Part shown: positions 35,101 through 47,209 of the stretch, piece after piece | Layout: each line of letters starts with the position of its first letter | Numbering within the stretch: the stretch's first letter is position 1 | Notes under the pieces: model-generated | Told to the model about the DNA's origin: nothing | Seen by the model: the letters and a program-made list of their open reading frames with translations, nothing else | Databases searched by the model: none | Assembly: GCA_025403435.1 (NCBI GenBank) | Contig: CM046337.1 | Span: forward strand, 2,921,501 to 2,985,500 | DNA: 64,000 nt | Source: Artocarpus heterophyllus | Lineage: Eukaryota; Streptophyta; Magnoliopsida; Rosales; Moraceae | Reading direction: 5' to 3' | Position numbers and translations under genes: made by a program

Positions 35101-36088
35101 GTTGCGATGTTGGACGTCTTGTTTTAAAGAAAATTTTTGGATACCGTTAGCCCTTGGATCATTTTTGCATTTTTATACCATATATGTAACACTGTTGGTG
35201 TAGAAAAATATTACAACATGGACTTATATGTGTCTTGATCAGGATCTTCAGTTTGGGACGGAGCACAAAACTCCTGTCTTGGCGCTTGTTGGTATATTGG
35301 TAATGCATGTATTTTGACCATAAGAGGAACTTCTTTTTATCTTTCCTTGTTTCTCGATCTGCCAAACAAGTGAAAATTGCTTTTGAAGAGAAAACATCGT
35401 AGTGTTGATCAGTTTTACGGCACCATAGTCTTCTCCCCAATCGAAAGGCTAGCTCTAGTTGTAACATTTTACCTTTGTTTTGTCATGCTTTGAAAGTCTG
35501 GGATAAAATTTACTTATAAAATTATGATGCAACATGAATTTGCAATTAGGTGTACTTCGGCTCTTTTGGCCTAGGTATGGAAGGAATACCATGGATTTTA
35601 TCGTCAGAGGTAGGTTGACATTCTTGTGGCGCTTCTGTTATTAGACTATTATCAATTTTGGTCAAGCATCATATTATTCTGAGAAAGAAAAGGTTAATTA
35701 ATCCTCTGATAATTAATGGGCTTATACAGATACTTCCTATAAATATAAAGGGGTCAGCTGGAAGTGTAATAAATGTGGTTTCTTGCACTTGTTGTTGGCT
35801 TGTTTCCTTCAGTTTCAACTTCATGTTCAATTGGAGTTCAGCAGGTGGTTTTTTCTTTTCCTCGGCGTTTCTTATTACATTATTTCCTACAATTTTACTC
35901 AGGACTTGGGATCAAAATATAATGGCCTTTGGTCCATGTTTCTTTGTTTGGGTTTTTCCTTTTTAGTTACATTCTTCATATTTGCCGGGATCTGTGGTGC
36001 TAATGTTGTGTTCATTTGGACAATGGTACCCGAGACCAAGGGACAAACTCTGGAAGAATTACAAGTATCAATTACTCGTAGTCAATAA
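32132..36088 (+). CDS. ERD6-like (ESL) monosaccharide transporter, gene 3, intact
   Basis: Unit 2 counterpart of gene 1, 484 residues. Exons: 32132-32320, 32526-32588, 32747-32836, 32955-33014, 33454-33519, 33613-33678, 33777-33852, 33949-34013, 34141-34233, 34332-34412, 34497-34581, 34681-34724, 34812-34874, 34961-35020, 35243-35299, 35550-35609, 35730-35844, 35967-36088. Every junction is GT-AG, including exon 9, whose acceptor is TGCAG. FGSIL in exon 3 keeps the Gly that gene 1 has lost. Motifs GRKG (111-114), PESPRWL (219-225), DKFGRRP (338-344) and PETKG (466-470) are present. The exon 17/18 junction codes Val where genes 1, 2 and 4 have Gly (VTFFIF against GTFFIF), from a G to T change just after the acceptor. 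A functional sugar carrier is the simplest reading. Substrate and membrane are inferred from the family. Confidence 0.88.
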
Positions 36089-37493
36089 GGAGTTTATTTA
36101 GAATCACAGTTGAAGCTAATAAGTTGGAACTAAAATATTATAGCATATAAGAGCTTTATATAGTAGTATATTTTTGTTTTATAAAAAGTAGAACTAATAA
36201 GTTTAAATGATATTTTTCAAAAGAAAAAAAAAACTAGAAGTTTTGCGTCATGTATTCCTCTAAGTTCAATGATACCGGGTGGAACCCTAGCCACATATGC
36301 GGCCCGCAGATTGTGACGTTACCACGGCAGCAATACGCTCAAATAAAAAACATGGCTGCGCTCCGTGCATCATAAGTTGTGCAGAATGTTATTTTGCAAG
36401 AAATGTCAGAATGATGTGGCATACAACTTGTCTCGCATCTCTCGATTGAATAGTTTCTTGCTTACAATTAATATACTTTATGGAAGTCAGGAAAAATCTC
36501 ATGCGGTTGTAATATTTTATTCCCCTAAAATTGTTATTCTATAAAAACGATTGAATAGACATTTCAAAAGTGGACTGGCGCGATAATCAATTATGTCCCA
36601 AAATTAATATTAATGAAAATGCGCTCTCTCTCAAAATTCGATAATATATTTATTTTTTATTTACTATCTCGATACAAAATTATCATTAATTGTATTTTTA
36701 ACCCTAGTGCAACTCATTCATTCACGTTCTTATTACATTCCATACATTAAAAAAAAAAAAATCAAACAAATGTAGAAGTAGAGAGATCGGCCTATCAAAG
36801 CACATTTGAGCAAATATCAGTAAAAAAAGATGTATTATCGAGGAATGAGAAAAAAAATGTTTAGGGCACTGTAACTAATAGAAAATAAATTGCTTATTAT
36901 TATGCTATTTTTTTTAGTATGTAATGCTCAAATAACTAGTGTCCCTCTTTTTCAAAAAACAATATAATAATTGGTGACCCTGTTATTCCTGAGGAATAAG
37001 AAAGGAGAGCAATGAATTAAAAAATATCTATCCCATTTTCATTAGCTTGTGGTCCATATAGTCACGTAGAGGGTCTCAATCTCACCAACTTCTTCCTTAA
37101 ATTGAATTGTTGAACACCCGCTAGGCTAATTTTCTTTTCTCAATGTCAGATCAATAAGTCTCTAACACAACCAATTACAACAGCTTTCTCTATAATTTTT
37201 TTGCTGATATTATATCTTATCATCTTTTAGTGGGTAGGTTCACATATTCATGTTTCCTGGTTTATTTCTTTATTGTCTTTAATTGTGTGGAGCCTGCAGT
37301 CACTTTTTTTTTTTTTTTTGACTTTGTTTAATTGATCTTTTATTTTTTCCTTCCTTTAATTGACCATCTGTTTTTGCTTGACAGATCCCATTTATCTCTC
37401 TTGAAGCAGCAATTATAGAAACTGTATGTTCCCCAATTATTAATTCTCTTGGCACTCTCAGAGGGTAGAGTAAGATATAGCGCAGAGAAAGCC
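36089..37493. other. Spacer between ESL genes 3 and 4
   Basis: Collinear with 12234-13661: 3' flank of gene 3, then presumed promoter and leader of gene 4. No gene or named regulatory site can be supported. Confidence 0.6.
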
Positions 37494-38018
37494 ATGGAAG
37501 AAGGACAAGCAGTAAAAAGACCATTACTAATTGTCACAGGAAAGCTTGAAAGTGATTGTAATCATGAATATAGTGGTGCTTCTTCTTCATGTGAGTTGTC
37601 ATCGTCGGCGTCGTCGGTCACACATGTTGTCGTTCTTAGCACTCTCGTTGCCACTTGCGGTTCCTATGCTCATGGAAATGCTGTAAGTAACGTGAATAAA
37701 TAGTTGGGGTTGGCTCAAATTACCGTATATTTTCTTATACCTCCTTGCATAATATGGATTCCAAACATTCATGATTTGGGTGTGAATGAGTCGAAATTCT
37801 CAAATGGTCAAACTTAATTTATTCAAGTATTATCCTCTGAGGCGAGTTTCAAAAACAACCCCATTTGATTTGGTGTTTGGTTTTGAGCTGATTGAATTTG
37901 GACGTGTTTTTATGTCCTCCAAGAATGTTTTGTAGGTGGGATATTCATCACCCGCACAATCTGGAATTGTAAATGATCTTGGACTTACTCTGGCTGAGGT
38001 GAGAATAAGATTGCTTTT

Positions 38019-38055
<37 letters not shown>

Positions 38056-41000
38056 TCTTTTGTTTTCTAAGCCAAAAACAAAAAGTTTGCTTCATTTAAA
38101 TGTTCCAAGTTTTGTTAAATTAGGAAAAGGAGTGTTTCCTAAAAATGATCTGTCGGTAGTTGATTGATTCATTGACTTGGTGGTTGATTACTGATTAACT
38201 GATATCAGTATTTAATTAATGTCGAACAATATTTTTTGCAACAATTTCAGTCCTGTAATTATTTCTGGATTCACTCATTGGTTCATCATTTCATAGTCAT
38301 TTTGATATTGTTATTCAGACTGGTTTAGCCGCCAGTACTTTGGTTTTCTTTTCTCCAATTTCATCAGTGCATATTCTGTACCAAATGATGCAGTACTCAG
38401 TTTTTGGCTCAATCTTAAATATTGGAGCAATGTTTGGAGCACTGTGCAGCGGGAAAATTGCTGATGTTATTGGTCGGAAAGGGGTAGAAAAAAATTATTA
38501 TTCCCTTGCGTAATCTCTTAATACTAAGACTTACATAGTAACACTTTTCTAGTTTAAACACAACAAACTGTACTAATTGATATATGAGCTGCAGGCCATG
38601 GGAGTTTCTGATTTATTCTTCATCACGGGGTGGCTTGCAATAACATTTTCCAAGGTTTCTCTTTATTACCCTTTTCCTAATTATTAAGTATATTACACGT
38701 TATGGTCATATAAAAACCCCTCTATCATGCAATAATGGAGATATTTATGTTAATTATCACCTTATTGAACAGTAGATTGACTTTTGTTACTTGCAAAATT
38801 TACAAACTTTTGCACTATATGTTAGTCACAAGAATTAATACAACAGTAAAATAATCAGAAAAAAAACAAGTAGCTTATGGCATTATTTCAAAGAGTATTT
38901 TTCAATGTGGTATATTTCAATCCAATCCAAAAATATGGTATATCTATAAAGCTCCCTATATAATAAGGTCGGCTCATATCTCATTCCTTTAGTTAGGAAA
39001 AGCAGGCTGTTGAATAGGAAAAAAGTCATCCCTTTACTCCATTCCTTTCACAGGAATGGTGAGACAGAACAACTCACTTTTCACCCAACTCCAAACTACT
39101 TATTGCTGGCTCTTAACATTTATCGCTCGTGGTCTACCCCGTGAACCACTCTCTTGCTCCTTCTCCTTTTAACTCAGTTCCTGGGGGAAGTGTCCCTCGA
39201 ATGAAGGCATATTTCGCTATGCTACTGTCTATTGATTGATTTTTTTACTGAATGACAGAGGGTTGACTCGTTGCCCGGATTCCTCATAAACTACATTTAG
39301 AATGGCTCGAATTGAGGCACAGGACTTGGCTTGGAAAAGGTAGGTTCGAAATCGAATTCCAAAGCAAGGGGAATTGATTGCTAATAGCAGGAATCAGACT
39401 TTTTTTGATAGCTTCAAGCAGAAGGAAAGGAGTTGGCTTACCGCATCTACCTTGTCGTTGTGGGCCCTATTGTTTGATCCAATATTGACCAGGGACGAGC
39501 CCCGACTTTCATAGGGCCTTGGTTTAACCTCCCGTAGTGGTCCTTGCTTCTTTTTTTTTTTAAATAAAGCTCAGTGGGGCCAATTTCTCATGCTTACTCA
39601 ATGTGCTCTCCTTTCATCAAGTGCCCCGCCTGAGCCTTATCCTATTCCTTTAGTCAAGAATGGCAAGCCGTTGAATAGAAAGAAGGTTATCCCTTTACTC
39701 TATTCCTTTCACAGGAATGGCCAGAAGGAACAATATTTCAATAGCATTACAGCTAAAAGCAAGGCAAGCAATTTCAACATAGGGATTATTAATCCACTAG
39801 ATCTAGTGTGGCAGTTGGATTAGGGACGAAGTTGGAATGCCTACCCGAAACAGCTAGAATTCTTTTCTTAACACGTTTTAACTGCTAATCGTAACTAGCC
39901 TAGCCTGAAAGATAGGATTTCTACGAGCGTTGGAACTTAAGTACCAAAATTGAACTATTGCTTTTGTTTGCCCCAAGCTCATGTAGAGGAGCCTACGACA
40001 GGATCTCTCATCTTGGCAGGAATTCCATTAAAATTGGGAACCATGGCTTTTGAATATTTTTAATACCCATGTTTCCTGAAGTGACACTTTGTTCCACTCC
40101 TTTCATTTATACTCCAAGTGCGATTGCTATAATATATACCTCTTTGACCACTTCAAGATAGATCGATCTTTAAAGAACATTGCTTACTCCTTAGTAGCCC
40201 ATATGACTCTGGTGACTATTAGTATGTTTAGTCGGGCGGCGGCTGTTAGGCAACCTATTTTGAGTTATGGACACTCAAGGACAAAACATGTCTGCTAGGC
40301 ATGCGACCCATCACACAACTAACATGTGATAGTCGTAGCACCAAGAGCTTTAAGAGAGGCGGACATGTATAGATAGTAGAGTAGCATACCTTGTGGATCG
40401 AGGGTCCCACTTGGTAAACACCATACAGGCAAAATACCTATAAGCGGAGGAGGCATTTCTCACTCAAGCTCAAACATTTACTTTTCTAGTTAGAGATCAA
40501 CGTCATACAGTTAGGCATTTAGAATCTTCCTAATGTCAAGCCATCTCTTTAGCATCCTAGCCCAAAGAATCCCATCATGGGTGAAAGCGTAAACACAACT
40601 GTCTAATCTTGTGCTTAAAGAGATTCACAGTACTTATTTTATGCCTTTCCTTCTTACTTTCCTAAGCAAGGAAAGGAATCGCTACTTTGGATGCAAGCTT
40701 GCAAGATTTATCTTTGGATTCTTCAAAGGATGTGGCTAGGCTCTATCTCCATGGTTGACCAACAAAACTATCTATACTAATTGGTGAGGTTTACGTGTTC
40801 GGAGTTGTAAATCTACAAGGAAAATTCATTTCTAAGGTCAACTTTTATCACTGCAAGAAAAACTACATTTTACGACATATTATTTACGACATATAGTTTT
40901 TGAATGTCATTGAAAAGTACATACAATGACATCTCTAACAATCATGTTATTAATGACATTTGAAACAATAGTTAACGACATCTATATAGACGTCGTATTA

Positions 41001-44000
41001 AAGGTATCCTTTTAATGATAATAGTTTAGTGTCGTTAAATTATTTGACGACAAGTATGAGATGTCATCAAAGCCTTGGAGATTCCACGACACCCCTTATA
41101 GACGACATCTTGACCAATATCGTCTATACGGGGTATCGTAGAATCTCCAAGGCTTTGACAACATCTACTACTTGTCGTTAAATAAATTAACGGCACTAAA
41201 CTATTGTTGTTAAAAGGACAGCTTTAATACAGCATCTATATATATGTCGTTAATTATTATTTCAAATTTTGTTGGAGATATCATTGCATGTACTTTTCAA
41301 CGACATTTAAAAACTATATGTCATAAATAATATATCGTTAAATGTAGTTTTTCTTGTAGTGTATGGTTAAAAACTTATTCTCGGATGACTTAATACGTAA
41401 TCTTAATTTATTGAAGAAACAAAAATCCCAATATAGCCCGAATTTGTTCAAACAACTCAGTCGAATCAAACTGATAAGCTATTAAAGTGCTTTCTCCCTT
41501 GTTCTAGGTAGCTAGTGCAGTCAAGTTGTAAGAAAGAGATGGACTAAAGCACCTATTTTACTCAAGCAGAGAGTTTGAATGCCTTCTTGCAGTCAAAGGC
41601 TTCAAGGGAGCAAGCGAAGTGATTCATGGGTGTGGAGCACGAGCAATAAGTAGTTTAGAGTTGGGTGAAAATTGAGTTGTCCTGTCCCACCAATCCTGTA
41701 AAAAGAATGGAGGACAACCTTCTTTCTATTCAACGACCTGGCCCTTCTGACTAAAGGCATGAGATAAGGGCCGACCTTATTGTATAGGATAGAGGGGGGA
41801 TGAAACAACTCAATTTCCACCCAACTCCAAACTACTTATCGCTCGAGCTCCATATCCATGGATCGCTTTGTTTGCTTCGTCTTACCATTTGTCATTCATA
41901 GTCCACCCTGTGAACCATTCTCTTGCTTCTTCTTCTTTTAACTCAGTTCACTTCTGCCAAGGACCCCCCACCCTAATCCAAGCTAGTTGTTAATTCATAT
42001 CGGTTGTGCTCCACCATGTGAAGCGCTCACTTGCTCCTCGAAATATTGTATTGTGATAAGAGAAATAACAAGCAACCCCGATGCTCTTCTCAATTTTATC
42101 GCGTTTCGACGATATACGATGAGAGCACCTACTTATAGACAAGGAAGCTCATATTGATTCTCAGAAATAAGGAGGGCATAAGCCTGCAGAGTGGAGAACA
42201 CTCCCTATTTCCATGATCTAAGCTATATTTGACTGACATTGGCTCCATATGTCTATATAATATGTATTCTTAAAAATCCATGCTTAATACATGAAATTCA
42301 ATAATCTGTACTATAGTCGGAGGTGAGATAGAGGGAGAGTTTAAAAACTTTCTCACAATCGAAGGCTCTGAGGGAGCAAGCGAAGCAATCCATGAGTGTG
42401 GAGAGCGAGCAAAAAGTAGTTTGGAGTTGAGTGGAGATTGACTTGTTCGTTCCTCCATTCTTATGAAAGGAATGGGGTAAACGCATGACCTTCTTTCTAT
42501 TTAACTACCTGCCATTTCTGACAAAAGGAATGGGATAAGAGCTGACCTTGTTATATAGGATAGAGAGGAGGGGGGACAACTCAATTTCTGCACATCTTCA
42601 AGCTACTTATCACTCACGCTTCACACCTATGGATTGCTTCGCTTGCTCCCTCTTAGCATTTTATCATTTATGGTCCAACCTATGAACTACTCTCTTGCTC
42701 CTTCTTCTTTTAACTCAATTCCCAGGGGAAACGTCCCCAGGGGACCCCCTGCCCTAAGCTACTTGTTGATTCATATTATTCGTGCTCCATCCTGTGAAGC
42801 ACTCACTTACTTCTCGAAATATCATATTATGATCAGAGAAACTATAAGTTGGCCCGGCGCTCCTGTTGGTTTTATCGCGTTTTGACAATATATGATGAGG
42901 GCATGATAAGTTAGTTTTAGGCTAATTAATTAGATGATTTTCACTTAATATTTTTGTTAGTTTTGAGTGATTTATAAGAATTTAATAGTGTTTTATGTTC
43001 TTTTATAGGTTTTGAAGGAAAACAATGCATAATGGCAAAGCACAGGGCAAAACAGACCAAAAATTGAGCAAAAGTGGACTCAGGATGAAATGGAGCCTAG
43101 ACGCCAACTATTGGGCGCCTAGACGCTGCTACAGATGAAGTTTTACACAAAAAACCTGAGAGCATAGCGCCTAGGCGTCACAATTTGGGCACCTAGGCGC
43201 CATTTGGGAGGCCAGTATAGCGCCTAAGCGCTACAATCCTGGCGCCTAGGCGCCACTTCGAAGCCTAGGGGCCATATTCATGGCGCCTATGCGCTAGTTC
43301 AAAAAAGCTTCCATGGGCAAGTATAGTGCCTAGGCGCTACAATCATGGCGCCTAGGCGCCTGTAATGAAGCCTACGCGCTAGAAAATCAAGCCTAGACGC
43401 CATTGCGATCCCAATTCAAATTATAGTGTAATTTTGTTATTAATGCTTGAGAAAGATTAATGACTACCTAAGAGAAATTAGTTATCGGCATATGAGTAAA
43501 CATCAATTGATTAAATTAGATAATTTGAATATGATTAATTTAGGTGAAATCGGATTCCCTAGTCTTTTATTATTTAGATTTTCATTTATATTTTTTTTGT
43601 TTTGTTATTTTTCTATTTTATATTTGATTGTTCAAATAATTGTAGGGTTAACCAATTTCGGTACTTAGCTAGATTAATGCAATCTTCGCGGGAATGATAC
43701 TTTACTTACTCTTTATTACTTGTTAACGATACGTACACTTGCGTTAGAAAATCCACAACAGGGCACTTGCTTGTAGACAAGAAGGCTCTAATCGATTCTT
43801 GGAAATAATGAGGGCATAAGCATGAGGAGTGGCGAACACTCCTTATTTCTGTGATCCAAGCTATACTCGACCGACGTCAGCTCCATACAAATATATAGTA
43901 TGTGTTCCCGAAAATCCGTGCCTAATACATAAAATTCGGTAATACATACTATGGCTGGAGATGAGACAAAGGGAAAGGCAGCCCTTGATGGGGAAAAAGA

Positions 44001-47000
44001 AATGAATGGATATTATTTTAGGAAAATGTAGAATAATACGCCTACCAAGACGACAACCAAAGGTGACTCTCGTAGGTGGACGTATCAAACCAAAATAAGA
44101 TCTCAAATTGATATCTTGATACACTAATTTACCATAATAATAAATAAAATCAATGGTGACTGCGCCATGCTTTGGACTCCTTAACTTTCGTGATAGGCTT
44201 TGGATCTCAAATGAGACCATACTTTATCTGTTAGTAGGAGCAGGGTATGAAAACTTAGGCAAACTGAGGTGTGCCAAGAGTGCAGGAAAATTCTTTTTTT
44301 TTTTTTTTTCCTTTTGTTGGGCCAGGGGGGGGGGGGGGGGGAAGGGGTGGTTGGGGATTATGCATACTTTTTATGTTTGCATTGAAAAACATAAAAATGA
44401 CCTCTACGAGGAAAATCTAGGACCCAAACAAACTAGACAACTCATTAAAACGATCTCTTTTGAAGATCTGTAAGATTAAACTCAGCATGGAATGAAACAA
44501 GCTAACCATCCCATTGAAGCTATTTTGATAGTCCACCACTCGAACCAGTTTTGTAACTTTTGTTTTTTATTTCTTCTTGATAGGGTGCTTTGTGTCTTGA
44601 TTTTGGAAGATTTTTAGTGGGATGCGGAGTCGGGCTTATTTCTTATGTGGTAACTAGTAACTACCCTTAAGTCTTATCACCTAATCTCCACTGATTCATG
44701 TCATATATGTATGAATACTCCACAACCTGTTACTGCTCGCAGGTACCTGTATATATTGCAGAAATCACAACCAGAGATGTTAGAGGAACGTTTTGTTCAG
44801 TGAAGCATGTATAATATATATTGAAATTCCCATTATATTTGAAGACCAAGCTTTTCTTCTCCCCTGCCATTGTGTTGTTTCCATGTTAAACTTGACTCTT
44901 TGTTTCCGGTCCCTGTGTATGTTCAACTAACAGTTGATGATAAGCTGTGGCAAGGCACTTTCTTTCGTTATTGGTTCTCTTATCAACTGGCGTGCCTTTG
45001 CACTATTAGGTCAATGTTTCTTCTTCTTCATCCATTGAATTTCCTAGTGTAAGAAGTTGTTCTAGAACTCATTATACCCACTCTTGCTATATGAATTTAC
45101 TTCCAGGACTTGTTCCATGTTTGTTACAACTGCTTGGCCTGTTTTTTATTCCCGAGTCTCCTAGATGGCTGGTGAGGGCAATTCAAACTTCTGTAATGAA
45201 ATTTCTGATACTTATGTCTAATAGAAGGCCAATGAGATAAAACACTTTGTGAAGTCCCAAGAGTAATCTGCAATTCAGATGCTTAATATTGACAAGCGGA
45301 GTCTTTTCGCAGATGAAAATGGACAGATTGAAAGACGCTGAAACTGCTTTATACCACCTTAGAGGACAGAATGCTGATATTTCGGAAGAGACATCCGATA
45401 TCAAAGTAATGCTTGTACTCTTATAACCTCATGGAATGTTATTTATTTATTTTTTTTGGTACTTGTTCTCCTTCCGACAAGAAATGAGATGGGATTTTAT
45501 TGTTTTCACAGGACTACATAGAAACCTGTAGAAGGATCTCTGAAGATGGAATTATAAGTCTATTCCAGAGCAAATATGCTTATTGTCTGATTGTGAGCCA
45601 AATAATATACACTCAAGTGTGACCTTTGTTATACCTATTCATCTTTAATATGTTGGCTTATTTGAAACCGCATTAGGTTGGAGCAGGCCTTATGGTGTTC
45701 CAACAATTTGGAGGGCTTAGCGGGATGTCGTATTACACAACTACAATCTTTCAATCAGCAGGTACATTGTTGAGCATTTTCCTTAGTTGTTGCACTATCT
45801 TTTTTTTTTTTTTGGAGGAAAAGGGAGAATCTTAAAAATGACACCATATCTTTTGTTGTATATGGCAGGTTTTTCAAGCAAGATAGGGAGTATAACAGTT
45901 GCGATACCTCAGGTTGGTTTCCTTAAGTTTTTTATGTGTCCTATTTTACAGTATTGCTGTTCCCCTTTTCTGAGTTGAAGTAAATATTGTTTGACAGATT
46001 CTGACTTCAATGCTTGGAATATGCTTCACAGACAAGTTTGGAAGACGACCGCTTCTTTTGGTTAGGAAAAAAAGACACGTCTCAAAAAATTCATTGCAGT
46101 TAAATAAGCTTTTGATAGCTGAAATCTATGAATTCTTTTCTACAGATATCGGCAGCAGGGTCGTGTTTTGGCTGTGTCCTTACTGGATTGTCGTTCTTCT
46201 TACAGGTTTGTTTTTGAGCAATGCTATCGAGCACCACTGGTGTTCGATACTTATAGAAGGTGGCTCACACGCATTTTTTAGTTGTGATGTTGGATGTTAC
46301 AAGTGCCCTCCAAGTGTTTTTCTTTTTTTCAAAGAAAGTTTTTGAATACCCTTAGTCCTTGGATCATCTTTGCATTTTTATACCATATATGTAACATTGT
46401 TGGTGCAGAAAATCCTTATGACATGGACTTATATGTGTCTTGATCAGGATCTTCAGTTTGGGAAGGAGCATATAACTCCTGTCTTGGCGCTTGTTGGTGT
46501 ATTGGTAATGCTTGCATTTTGACCATAAAAGGCACTTCTTTCTTTCTTTCTTTCTTTCTTGATCATCCTAACATAGTGTTAATTTAGTTTTTATGCAACC
46601 AGCTCTAGTTGTAACATTTTACCTTTGTTTTGGCATGCTCTGTGACTTTGAGATAAAATTTCTCGTATAATTATGATATATGTATTTGCAATTAGGTATT
46701 CTTCGGCTCTTTTGGCCTAGGCATGGAAGGAATGCCATGGATTATAGCATCAGAGGTGGGTTAACATTTTTGTGGCGTTTGTGTTATTAGGATATTATCA
46801 ATTTTGATCAATTCTGATGTTATTTTGAGAAAAAAAAAAGTTTAATTAATCCTCTGATAATTAATGGGTTTATTCAGATATTTCCTTTATACATAAAGGG
46901 GTTAGCTGGAAGTCTTATAAATGTGGTTTCTTGGAGTTCTTGTTGGCTTATTTCCTTCACTTTCAACTTCATGTTCATTTGGAGTTCAGCAGGTGATTTT

Positions 47001-47209
47001 TTTCCTCCCACATTGCCTATTATATTGCCTAGACTTGTACTCAAAATATAATGGTCTTTGGAACATGTTTCTTTGTTTTTTTAGGCACATTCTTCATATT
47101 TGCCGGAATTTGTGGTGCTAATGTATTGTTCATTTGGACAATGGTACCCGAGACCAAGGGGCGAACTCTGGAAGAATTACAAGTATCAATTACTCGTAGT
47201 TGCCAATAG
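37494..47209 (+). CDS. ERD6-like (ESL) monosaccharide transporter, gene 4, intact; 5.9-kb intron 4
   Basis: Unit 2 counterpart of gene 2, 485 residues. Exons: 37494-37682, 37936-37998, 38394-38483, 38595-38654, 44584-44649, 44743-44808, 44934-45009, 45107-45171, 45313-45405, 45512-45592, 45677-45761, 45869-45912, 45998-46060, 46146-46205, 46448-46504, 46696-46755, 46878-46992, 47085-47209 (TAG stop). All junctions are GT-AG and the frame is open. Unlike gene 2 it keeps [15 protein letters not shown] in exon 16. Exon 10 has FQSKYAY where genes 1-3 have FQRKYAY. Intron 4 holds insert copy IV, itself interrupted by a CACTA MITE and a solo LTR. All four full-length genes of the two units lie in the same direction, with about 1.4 kb between the two genes of each unit. 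The product should be a hexose carrier. Confidence 0.87.
38018..38055. repeat. Poly-T tract in intron 2 of gene 4
   Basis: A nearly pure T run starting about 20 bp after exon 2, at the position of the TTTTTTG repeat in gene 2. It may affect read accuracy and local splicing, but nothing more can be said. Confidence 0.9.
39978..40237 (+). pseudogene. nad4: nad4 fragment, insert copy IV
   Basis: It is the counterpart of the fragment at 16188-16445, recognisable from the shared GCTCATGTAGAG start and the AHMTLVTI segment. It is broken and non-functional. Confidence 0.8.
40849..41361. mobile_element. CACTA-type MITE with TAT target duplication and visible empty site
   Basis: A 513-bp element beginning CACTGCAAGAAAAACTACAT and ending ATGTAGTTTTTCTTGTAGTG, with extended inverted-repeat halves. 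It is flanked by TAT at 40846-40848 and 41362-41364. Insert copy II has the uninterrupted site (CTTTTATGGTTAAAAAC near 17055), so the insertion is younger than the 23-kb duplication. Same family as the element at 30924-31450. Confidence 0.92.
42904..43760. mobile_element. Solo LTR with GGGCA target duplication
   Basis: An 857-bp sequence beginning TGATAAGTTAG and ending ATCCACAACA, flanked by GGGCA at 42899-42903 and 43761-43765. Insert copy II has the uninterrupted site (GATGAGGGCACCTGCTTG near 18592). TG...CA ends plus a 5-bp target duplication and no internal coding DNA identify a solo LTR of an LTR retrotransposon. The superfamily is not certain; Ty3/gypsy is a guess from the ACGATACGTACACTTGCG stretch near the 3' end. 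Confidence 0.88.
43091..43405. repeat. GC-rich palindromic minisatellite inside the solo LTR
   Basis: About ten degenerate copies of a GGCGCCTAGGCGC-type palindrome occur at irregular spacing, often as GCGCCTAGGCGCTACAAT. Composition is sharply higher in G+C than the surrounding DNA. Each motif is self-complementary, so the region could fold extensively as RNA. Confidence 0.85.
44325..44341 (+). repeat. Run of 17 G in intron 4 of gene 4
   Basis: Counterpart of the 23-G run in gene 2 (19162-19184), preceded by a T tract as there. The difference in length is typical of an unstable mononucleotide run. Confidence 0.9.

Larger units (their letters stand above)
38770..44197. other. Organelle-derived, repeat-rich insert, copy IV, in intron 4 of ESL gene 4
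   Basis: About 5.4 kb. Subtracting the MITE (513 bp plus 3) and the solo LTR (857 bp plus 5) leaves about 4.05 kb, matching the 4.09 kb of copy II. Inverted arms occur near 41606-41690 with 41805-41890, and near 42370-42450 with 42580-42660. Boundaries match copy II. It is the best evidence that the insert was duplicated with its host gene and did not arrive independently in each gene. Confidence 0.75.

Noticed and set aside
43861..44220. 119-codon minus-strand open frame next to the solo LTR
   Set aside because: It lies within insert sequence, is not open in the other copies and matches nothing known.
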